From contig OZ024890.1 in assembly GCA_964017195.1 (NCBI GenBank), positions 18,413,201 through 18,477,200 of the forward strand: a stretch of DNA of 64,000 nt. Reading direction: 5' to 3'. The notes beneath the pieces are model-generated. The model had not been told where the DNA came from, searched no databases, and saw nothing but the letters and a program-made list of their open reading frames with translations. Position numbers and translations under genes: made by a program. The first letter of the stretch is position 1. Each line of letters opens with the position of its first letter. Below, piece after piece: positions 42,061-50,750 of the stretch. The stretch is from Siderastrea radians. Its lineage: Eukaryota; Cnidaria; Anthozoa; Scleractinia; Rhizangiidae.

Positions 42061-42593
42061 ACGAAGCCGAACCACACTTAAAACTAGCTGCTGAAAGAAT
42101 CAACAAACCCATAGTCAATCGAAACACCTTCACACGTCAACTTCTCCTACGCAATTATCACATCATCAAAAACGCTGAAATCGTGTATGCCTTTGGTTAT
42201 TTTCACCTAACCTGTGGAGAACATTAAATTACATCGCGTGACATCTATCATTATCATTCCTTTGACCAACAACGCATTCAAGGCGGAACAGGATGGACAG
42301 TACAATTAGCCATCGATCAAAAGAAAAAAGTCTATTTCTACAACATACCCAATCGAACATGGTATGAAACTAACTTTGATCGTTATTATTGGAACGAACA
42401 TCGATGGACACCCTACAGCGGATTTATTCCACAACAAGGTTCACCCACTTTTCATAAACACAGTGCCGTCATAGGAACAAGACATCCCTTCCCCAAAGAA
42501 GAAACTCTCGCTGAACTCGAACGTCTCTTTCAAACCACAGCTTCTTTAGAAAATATCCTCGATAACAACAGCGAACTCTACTCACACATTTAA
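41901..42593 (+). CDS. SLOG-like Rossmann-fold protein with one in-frame TAA
   Basis: ATG at 41901. The frame of 231 codons is open except for TAA at codon 109 (42225-42227). 'YSGGAIGIDEYAEQCAQKHG' (residues 9-28) is the glycine-rich nucleotide-binding start of SLOG/DprA/YspA-like folds. 'NRNTFTRQLLLRN' and 'AEIVYAFGYF' follow the strand-helix-strand order, and 'GGTGWTVQLAIDQKKKVYFYN' starts at residue 128. The second motif is downstream of the stop. Relatives bind nucleotides or ADP-ribose-type ligands. I infer a possible role in nucleotide signalling or host defence; direct function is unknown. Confidence 0.7.
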
Positions 42594-42597
42594 GAAC

Positions 42598-42819
42598 ATG
42601 GCGACTAACGATATGACCTTTGAAGAAAAAATGGATTACATCAGTCAAAACGAGAACATGACATTCGAACAAAAAATGAAACTCATCGGTCAATCATTCA
42701 AACAAGAAATGGAGCGTATCAACCAAACCTTCAAAAAAGAACTTAACGAAAACATACAAAAAGAACTACGAGATCTCAAGTCCAAACTCCAAGAAATATG
42801 GAAACCAGTCCTCAAGTAA
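42598..42819 (+). CDS. Small coiled-coil protein
   Basis: ATG at 42598, five bases after the previous stop. 73 residues with a repeated 'MTFEEKMDYIS'/'MTFEQKMKLIG' unit and then a Glu/Lys/Gln-rich helix. The repeat suggests internal duplication. No family known. Confidence 0.6.
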   Translation: MATNDMTFEEKMDYISQNENMTFEQKMKLIGQSFKQEMERINQTFKKELNENIQKELRDLKSKLQEIWKPVLK

Positions 42820-43037
42820 AAGCCGTTCATTTTCAAGAACACGTCATCACCTACACTTACAGGTACGATCAACCTTTGTCAATCATGCAAAAGTCACCTC
42901 TCATCGATGAACGAACCAATCACGTCACACCCTTAGAAATAAAAAGACGTCAACTCAAAGCCGAGCTTCATTCCATTAATCTCCTTCGTAAAGAACGAAG
43001 AAAGCAGAAGAACCATGGGTTATTGCAAAGACCTTGA
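42798..43037 (+). CDS. Small basic ORF overlapping both neighbours
   Basis: ATG at 42798, inside the end of the previous frame; its own end overlaps the start of 43015. 79 residues with 'RRQLKAELHSINLLRKERRK' near the C-terminus. The tight overlaps match a polycistronic or leaky-scanning design. Confidence 0.5.
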   Translation: METSPQVKAVHFQEHVITYTYRYDQPLSIMQKSPLIDERTNHVTPLEIKRRQLKAELHSINLLRKERRKQKNHGLLQRP

Positions 43038-43470
43038 TATGAATGAGTTCGACGACCCAAAAGAATACATGCTGGAACGCGTCAAACGAGGTCTCAACGA
43101 AGGATATGATCTCGAAAACATTGCTGAACACTACAAACAAGATGTCGACAAAAAAGCCACTAACATCTTGAAAAAAGCTGAAGAAGACAAACTCAAAGTA
43201 GCCATCCAAAAAGATTTAGACAACCTTGCCGTCATTGACAAAACCAACGTGATCGTTTATCCACTGGAACTCGTAGGACGCGTGTACATGTCTGCCGACA
43301 AAAACAAGTACTTTGATGAAATCTTGGAAAAAAGACTCGAACGACGACGCAAAGTCAACAAACTCAGAGAAAGTGTGCTGCAAAAAGACTTGGACAAAAT
43401 CACTCAAGGCATGCAATCCATTCTCACCGAAGACAAAAAAGAAGAAGCCTTTGCTAACCAGTTCAGGTAA
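43015..43470 (+). CDS. Helical charged protein, rightmost gene
   Basis: ATG at 43015, 151 residues, almost entirely helix-forming with alternating Lys/Asp/Glu ('YCKDLDMNEFDDPKEYMLER' near the start). It stops ~50 bp before the right terminal repeat. A degraded relative of its N-terminus lies at 20129 near the left end. Unknown function. Confidence 0.65.
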   Translation: MGYCKDLDMNEFDDPKEYMLERVKRGLNEGYDLENIAEHYKQDVDKKATNILKKAEEDKLKVAIQKDLDNLAVIDKTNVIVYPLELVGRVYMSADKNKYFDEILEKRLERRRKVNKLRESVLQKDLDKITQGMQSILTEDKKEEAFANQFR

Positions 43471-43520
43471 AAACACAGTGTTGTAAAAGTGGAGCTATTT
43501 ACGAAAGTTGTTATTAAAAC

Positions 43521-43892
43521 GAGTTGATTGAAAAAATCTTCATTTTCTTTTCATTGTCTGAGCCCGCCATTCCTCCCAACCAATATCCCAGCGGTTTCCC
43601 GCCCAAAATCACGTGACCTCCCTTAACCTCGTTCCTGTTCCCGCAATCCACTTTTCCCGTCAGCGGTTTCCCAAATAAAAACATGTGACCTCCATCTTTC
43701 CAGTTGATGACGTCATCAATGTCATACCCCGTTCCTCAAATTGATATTTGACCCCCTATGACGTCATTTCCCTCTTGACCGTGATCACGTGATAATTGGT
43801 CCTGGCACTAGTTTCTGATTGGGGAATATTTGGAGGAGCTCTGGCACTAGCCCTCTGATTGGTTACATCCTATATCCACGGTCCTTACTACT
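43521..43892. repeat. Right terminal inverted repeat of the Polinton
   Basis: Inverse of 18722-19069. The mirrored landmarks are TTGATTGAAAAAAT, GAGCCCGCCATTCCTCCCAA, CAGCGGTTTCCC, TGACGTCATCAATGTCAT, TGACGTCATTT and CCACGGTCCTTACTACT. Identity drops in the middle. Confidence 0.92.
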
Positions 43893-46040
43893 GACATCGA
43901 CTCTGCTACCAATCGGTTTAATGAAACAATGCATTCCTTTATGGACAAGTGCTTTCCTGTGAGAACTGTTGCGATGTCTACCCGCGACCTCCCCGAGATT
44001 ACACTTCTCGTTAAATATCTTTTAAAGAAAAAGAAGAGAGCTGCTTAATTGGGAAAAGTGGAAAAGGTTATTGAACTGTCTTAAAGAGTGTCTTGTGTGA
44101 TTGCCGAGAACCACAAAAACTGGGTTAAGAGTGGAGCTCAAGGCACGCAACGCTGGTGGCACAAAGTTTATAACATTACTCTCAGAAAGCATAAGCCCCA
44201 ACCATGTTTAGAAAAGAGTTTCTCACTGGGCTAAACGATTTCTTCGGTAACCTACGTAATGACAAGGATTATACTGAACCGATGCCTCTTAAAATTGACT
44301 GTGGACTGTGAGAGACACTCGCTGCTTATGCTGAATGAATATGATGTGCTGTTGGCCCTTTCCAGGATTAGGAAAACTGCTACTGGCCCTGATGGTGACC
44401 CATACTGGGTGTGGAAAGACAACTGCACAACTCTTACTCCGGTAGTAACTGCTCTTTGGAACCTATCCCTGCCATCGCACAGTTGGCCCATCGCTTACAA
44501 GGAAGCTAATATCAATCCTCTTCCGAAGATAGATGCACCTACGCAGTACTCCGATTTTCGAGGAATAAGTGTCACCCCAGTTATCGCTCGTTGCTTCGAA
44601 AGAACTATTTACCAGCATTTTAGTAAAAAAGGTTTCTGGTGGAAATCTTACATCCACTCAATACGCATATAGCGATGGCTGTAGCTGCACGGATGCATTA
44701 ATTCAAATGCAGTATATTACTTTAAAGCACTGGTTGATAAAGATTGTACATGCGTGAGACTATTTGCGATGGACTTTTCTAGGGCGTTTGACAACGTGAA
44801 ACATTCATAAGCACGTGAAAAACGTAAGAATATTAATCTTAACCCTTACATCGTAAATTGGTATTCAAATTTTCTCAAGGATAGGAAACAAAGGCTAGCC
44901 TTTAGAAGTGGTACTTGAATGGCATTACGACAAAAAAGGGACCACTCAAGGAAGTGTGAGCGGCCCGTATCTTTTTAATTTGTTTATTAATGATCTGGAC
45001 TTTAACGAAAATGAACTTACCTTTAGATCAAATTATTTTTCTGATGATTCAACTTTTCTAGTTAAAGTGTGCAAGGCTGAAGGTGATCTTTCTGACGATT
45101 TAATTAATCAATATTTTAGATGGTCAGGAGATAATTGCATGCCCTGCAATGTAAATAAGTGTAGTGAACTTACACTCTGTAAGAAAACAGCTGTACAAAT
45201 GACTCCTGTTCAAGGAATCAAGCAAGTAGATTCCTCAAAAATATTAGGTGTTACTTTTCAGAATAATAATAGATTTATTAAACATGTGGAGGTTAAGCTT
45301 TTAGAGGTAAATAAGTGCCTATATGTCCTTAGATGCTTGCGTAAAGAAGGGTATCGGCAGCACGATATAGGTTAGCCTGTTCCAGGCGTTCAGATAGTGG
45401 AGCGCGAGCGAAAAATAAAGCGAGCGAAAGAGCTGGAAAAAAACGAGGGGAGGCTGCTCTTTCGCTCGCTTTATTTTTCGCTCGGGCTCCACTCTCTGAA
45501 CGCCTGGAACAGGCTAGATATAGGTAAATTATTTATATCAATAGCTTTACCTGAGATCACCTATGGCTTACCCATTTATGCCGCTTCACCTCCAGAATTT
45601 ACAACCGTATAGAATTTTCTTCAGCGTTGTTTCAAACGCAAGTACATTTCTTATCCTATTCAGATTTCTGATCTGGTAAAGAGAGCGGACTGTGCTACTT
45701 TAAAAAAAGTTTCTAGCAAGCCCAGCCATCCTCTTTTTCTTCTGTTAGTAAAAGTTAAACCTTCCTCCACACGCCTCAGAAACCCTATTAGCCTACTGCT
45801 TAGAATTAATACAGAACGTTTTTTAAAACGTTCTGTATTATTTGAAAATCAAGTTTCTTTAACAGATTATACTTCGAGTATAAGTTAGTAGTTTCATCAT
45901 AGTCTATGATTGTCAATTGGTCATTAGTTTAAGATTGTAAATTAGTCAGAAGTATTATAACTAGTTAATTTAAGGTTTTTAACAATTCTGTAAACTTAAT
46001 GTATAATTAGCATGTACCTTCTCTGATTTTTTAATAAAGG
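43893..46040 (+). pseudogene. LINE ORF2 remainder (reverse transcriptase to 3' end)
   Basis: Continues the LINE cut at 18721. Recognisable blocks: 'ALSRIRKTATGPDG' (RT entry), 'NPLPKIDAPTQYSDFRGISV', 'ALIQMQYITLKHWL', 'GTTQGSVSGPYLFNLFINDL', 'NYFSDDSTFLV' (YADD equivalent reads Y-F-S-D-D), 'SKILGVTFQNN', and a C-terminal region to a stop near 45890. Several frameshifts and stops occur, and a hairpin MITE splits the C-terminus at 45373. The 3' end lies near 46040 at a TTTTTTAATAAAGG sequence. It is non-functional. Confidence 0.85.
45373..45516. mobile_element. Hairpin MITE (TAGCCTG) within the LINE
   Basis: The ends TAGCCTGTTCCAGGCGTTC and GAACGCCTGGAACAGGCTA, with internal GAGCGAAAAATAAAGCGAGC / GCTCGCTTTATTTTTCGCTC arms, are flanked by exact GATATAGGT (45364-45372, 45517-45525). 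Confidence 0.9.
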
Positions 46041-46860
46041 TAAGACACCGACACTGTACTTAGTTTGTTGGTGGAGGAATTGCGTCACGAGTGAAGAGGC
46101 ATACAGTATATTCCTAAGTGTATGCTTATGCTAAGACCATCGTAGTCCCATAATATCGGCGGGAACTTTTCAAGACTCCACCTCTGCAATTTTCAATTCC
46201 TTACCAGTGAACATTAGAACTTGTACTAATTTTAACGGGTATTGTAAAATTTGCATCAAGATTCCTCATGTCATAATCTGAGACCCTTTTCTTAAATTGT
46301 CTTACATTTGATGTTTTATACATGTACTTAAACTTTAGCTTTATTTCTAGTTTTGTAGTTTTAGCTTTTTGATAGACAAAGAGCCGTTTCTATTTTAAAT
46401 GGATATGCTGTGAATAAACCGTTACGGGGAGCATGGTACGACTGGAAAGTAATAGCCCTTTGACTTCGAAAGAACTACGAGGTGGAAGTCAGAAATTAAA
46501 ACAGGATTCAGGTGCCAGAAAAAGAACGTGGATCCTAAAGCTCAGTATGAGCGTGTTGTCGAAACTAACAAGAAGGCAAAGAAAAATTATAGTCCAGCGA
46601 AGAAGAAGGTGAGCTGAGACCACTTCTCTTACTTCCCTGACACCATGCAGGCTAGGGACAGGTTTGAAGGAGCATCCAGTAGGGACCGCTAGCACAGATG
46701 TGTACCAGGTGCTATGGCAACTACCAGAGAGGTCTTGTATAGTGTGTATGACCAGGTGAAAAAAGAGGAAATAGACATTGTGAGAAGTCGTTGAAGAGGC
46801 CTCTGCCTATGAATCTACGAACAACAAATGAACGACATCTCGGAATCCCACCATTGATAC
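46041..46860. other. No gene seen
   Basis: AT-rich sequence without domain-bearing frames; possibly LINE-adjacent relics. Confidence 0.35.
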
Positions 46861-46995
46861 AGTCGAAGCTCTCGTAAGCGACCACCTCGAGAACCCAGAA
46901 GAGTGGTCGCAACTAGAACTGGTCGCTTAACGAGAATGGGCTCTCGTAAGCGACCATGTGATGAGACAACAGAGAGTGGTCGCTTACCGTACTCA
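46861..46995. mobile_element. CTCTCGTAAGCGACCAC repeat
   Basis: TACAGTCGAAGCTCTCGTAA begins the unit. CTCTCGTAAGCGACCA occurs twice, with inverted TGGTCGCTTA copies at 46965-46990. Same family as 6506 and 63671. Confidence 0.65.
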
Positions 46996-47753
46996 CTATT
47001 ATAAACACCTAGAACATTAACCATATAATATTCACCTGTTTGAAAGAAACGTGGTCGGTAAACATTATAGACGGTAGACAGTGCGACACTACGGAATTAT
47101 GGGACGATGTTACTGGCAAGCTTGTGATAGACAATGGACATGATGGAATTAAGACGTTACTTGCAAGTTTGTTCCTTTTGTTATTTTCAAGATATTTTCG
47201 TTCCAAGGAAGTTTAAAAAGTAGATTAAGGTATCAGTTGTGTTATTACGATGTGCACGGTGTCTGAGAATAGAAGCATTGTTTTCGGAATTCTACGGTGG
47301 CTATTACTTTTTGAAACGAGTAAATGCATTTTCAGTTGTAATTAATTCTGATGCTAAGTCTTACTTTCAAACGCTTGGGTTTCCTATGGAGCAAAGAGAA
47401 AGACGGAAACGAGCTATGAAAGAAAAACAAGATGGGTGCGGAGATGGTGTGAAAATTAAAAGGGTCGAAAGACAACTTTAAAAAAGTTACTTTCTTCGTT
47501 CCTTTTCTTTTTCGCTTTTCCATCTTCGCTTTAGATCTGTCGTTATTTGTTTCCCGCCCGCTTTTTCTACTTTTTTGCGCTCCCACAACGAAGAAAGAAA
47601 CAAATTGGAAACGGATAATAGCTCTTACTAAATTCACCCATTCCATGTTAAGTGGGTAAAATGAGCAACAGGATTTCGGGAAAAATGAAAGGCAATTAAC
47701 TCAAAGGCGTATCATTCAAGGATGGAAAAACGAAATTGGTCAATACATCTTTA
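46996..47753. other. No gene seen
   Basis: Includes an 80-codon open frame (47239-47481) and an overlapping minus-strand frame, neither with recognisable content. Confidence 0.3.
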
Positions 47754-48515
47754 AAGTGCCTAAGAAGTCAAATCTAAAGTTAATCTTATTTGAAGGCCTT
47801 TCAGAGTGAAGAAGGATGATGTTTACTGTTTTGTAACATCATGATTCACTCTAGAGATATTCAAGTTTTTATGTTATGCAAATTAGAAATTGATGATGTC
47901 ACAGGTGGTTAAAGCATGGAGACAAATCACAAAATGAAGTGTATCTTTGGATGAAGATAATTGAAACCCGGCACCAATATTGTTACATTAAGAAGACACA
48001 AGATAAGGCATATTGTGATGTTGCCATGGCAACAATCTTGGTTCCAGTCTCTTTCTGCTCTGAACCAAAAATTACCATTTGTGACTCTATAACGAGAGAA
48101 AGAAGGACCTGTTCAATGCACAGAATGCCCATATTGTGGTTAGTTTCCTCATTAACCATTGAGCAGTGGATGATGTTTGTTAAGCCTAAAAAGGGGGGAC
48201 GTCATTCTCCCAAGAAAGAGGCCTGGACGCTAAACTGTTACCATGGCAACATCACAATATGCGTTACTGTGTGTCTTTCTTAAGGTACATTACTGCTGCC
48301 AAATTTCAGTTACGATGCGTCAATATTTCCAGAGACATTATTGATTTTATGATTTGCCTCCATACTTAAACCACTTGAAACGTCATCACTTATTTTCTTT
48401 TAACTTGGACATCTCTAGAATGAGATAGGATTTTGCAAAAAAGAAAACACCACTCTTCTTCACTTTGAAAGGCCTTTCAAATAGGCTTAACTTAGTTTTT
48501 ACTTCATAGGCACTC
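47754..48515. mobile_element. ~0.76-kb TIR element
   Basis: AAGTGCCTAAGAAGTCAAAT at the left mirrors TTTTTACTTCATAGGCACTC at the right. The arms continue through TATTTGAAGGCCTTTCAGAG / CTTTGAAAGGCCTTTCAAAT. TA dinucleotides flank both ends. A related copy is at 53685-55018. Confidence 0.7.
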
Positions 48516-50399
48516 TAATCCATAGAATGTTAAAGCATTTTCTCGTATAGCACTTGGAATGCTATTTTTTGCTAATAAAAACGAGGTGTGAAATAATTTT
48601 CTCCTCTCTCTCCACTGAATAAATTCCTACATACTGAAAATGAATTGATACAGCAACCTAGGGTCTATGGTTAGTATTTCAAGTGCATTTACGAAGCAGA
48701 GGATGAAAAAAAATCAAGGTATGTTGCCAAGGTCAGTTAAGGTCTGAATTCTTAGAATATTGAGCAAAGAAAACTCTAGATCTTCTTCTGTTTTTCTTCT
48801 GTTCTTTTAAATACGCCGTGAGAGTTGATATTTTTCCACCAAGCGTTTAGTTTGAAGGGTGCTGTTTCACATATCAGAGTTTGGCAGTGCAGATTCCGGT
48901 ATATAGAGAAAAACTCAAACACGTTTTGGTAGCGGAAGTTACAACTATGGAAACGGAAACCACACTACAGCGTGTGTAATCAACATTGTTTCTGAATTTT
49001 GCTGTAAATTACTACAGTACCATCTTAACAATACAATTTTACGGTAATAAACCCAAAACTTTAATTAATGCATGGCTGCCCTTTTATATCCTCAAGTCAG
49101 TGTCAAGTGCCGCGGGATGAGACTTCCAAAATCCTCATCTTTTCATTTGTGATAATTTTTTCTACCCTTGATGACCAAACATTGCAATTTTAACACGATC
49201 TACTTTAGAACGCTGAGCAGAGCTAAAACAGCGACAAAATGGCTGCTTCCAGTTCACTTCCGGTAAAAGTAACTTCCGTTACCTAGTCGATCGAGCACGT
49301 GGCTGGCGCGTTACGCATTAAGCAATGATCCCAAAGTGGAATAGATGGTGTAAACCTTTTCGGAATGCATTAAGGACAATTGCGTGATACCAGTTCCCGA
49401 AATAAATAACACAGAATTAGAATTCACCCGAGGACTGATAAATTCTCTGTAACGGAAGTTTCAGTAATGGACGTTACAAATGTACCTTCTCTTCAACATC
49501 TATACCTAATATGTCTAATATTCCTCAGACTGAAAGTCCAAACATAGGGTATAAGATAGCTTTCAGTTGCTTCTATTACACCAAGAAGAGGTGTGCCTCT
49601 GTTGCTTTATTTGGAGCTAAAACCCTAGTAACGGACGTTACATTCTTAACTGTTCTTCCCCACCTTTACCATTTAGAGATAAAATTTCTCTTCACACGCG
49701 TTAGCGTGTTGGCTTTTCATAAGTGGTTTCCATATAAGGAATAGCAAGAATAAGTTACCTTTGTTACTCAGAAATTGGCTGTTTTATTGATTCCTGATGT
49801 GTTAATCTACTATCTTAGGATTGGCAACGGAAGTTACATGAAAACTGGGGACAATTGTTTTGAGATATTGAAAATGGCCAAAAGGACTTTAAGCGATCAA
49901 CGATTTATCTTAAACTTTAGTTCAACCTTTTGTGGCGACGTTGCCTTTTCAACCTTCTGTAATTTAAGCAGAGAAACATACATATTTTTGCAACGCAAAA
50001 TAAGCACCCTTGCTGGGGACACCGCAAAAACACGTGATTGAGACACTTTTGACCTCATGTTCTTCAAAACTATTGTTCTTCCCCTCGCAATCGAGTGTTG
50101 TCTTTGTACAGTTGATTGCCGACAATTTTTTTTTTCACAAAAACAACCTTCAAAAAGCAATTTGACTGCCAAAAAATAGCCTGGGACACTAAAAAGTGGT
50201 AATTTACCCACTTAACGTGGAATGAGTGAGTCACGTTCTTAAGGGTTCTTAAATTTTGGCCTCCTTCAGCTTCCACGTTTTAACAAAAAGGTTACATTAT
50301 TATCAAAAAACACTGTATCCCTCTCCAACCGTACCGACAAATGGTGATCGCGTGACCACGTGCTTTTCTTAGAAATGCGAGGTGACCTCACTGAATCTC
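48516..50399. repeat. Interval with dispersed AACGGAAGTTAC motifs
   Basis: The motif GTAACGGAAGTTAC or close variants (GCGGAAGTTAC, AACTTCCGTTAC, GTAACGGACGTTAC, CAACGGAAGTTAC) occurs at about 48938, 49265, 49450, 49628 and 49825. No gene is visible; frames at 49511-50041 are short and lack domains. Confidence 0.55.
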
Positions 50400-50408
50400 T
50401 GATGCGCA

Positions 50409-50474
50409 TAGCCTCCCACGCAGTCCTCCAGGAGGGTAATACGACTCCCCTAAAAACGAATGCGTGGGAGGCTA
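50409..50474. mobile_element. Short hairpin MITE (TAGCCTCCCACGCA)
   Basis: TAGCCTCCCACGCA is inverted as TGCGTGGGAGGCTA. The 9-bp flanks TGATGCGCA and TAATGCGCA differ at one base. A 66-bp minimal foldback of the same terminal type as 476, 4668, 45373 and 51896. Confidence 0.8.
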
Positions 50475-50750
50475 TAATGCGCAAGGCTCGCGCTTTTCTT
50501 AGAAAGCAAGGTGAACTTCAGACTTAAAGGCTTCATTCTGACAAATTATAGATCTGTAAGGCAACCGCCAGTGAGTGCTGTACTGTGATTGTTTTTACAT
50601 TGTGAATCAAAAGCTTCAGCCTTCAAGCCGAGCAAGAAAAGAACGATAGCCAGTTTGCCTGTCTTTGAAGGAGGCACATAATTATACGGTTGACATAGTT
50701 CAGGTCATTTCAGTGAATTTGCAACGAAGAAACCTTCAGTCAAGAGAAAA

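Larger units (their letters stand above)
18722..43892. mobile_element. Maverick/Polinton-type endogenous virus-like element
   Basis: The termini are AGTAGTAAGG and CCTTACTACT, and the 6-bp duplication GACATC stands at 18716-18721 and 43893-43898. Published Polintons share this 6-bp duplication and AG/CT ends. Inverted repeats of ~350-370 bp bound the element. Inside are core-like, KR-type, PLA2-domain and penton-like genes plus a PolB fragment. Leftward genes occupy 19.2-37.7 kb and rightward genes 37.7-43.5 kb, with one rightward pair at 33.9-34.3 kb. Later insertions account for about 11 kb of the 25.2 kb. Integrase, ATPase, protease and major capsid are not recognised, so it is either a deletion derivative or a divergent lineage. 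Confidence 0.88.
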
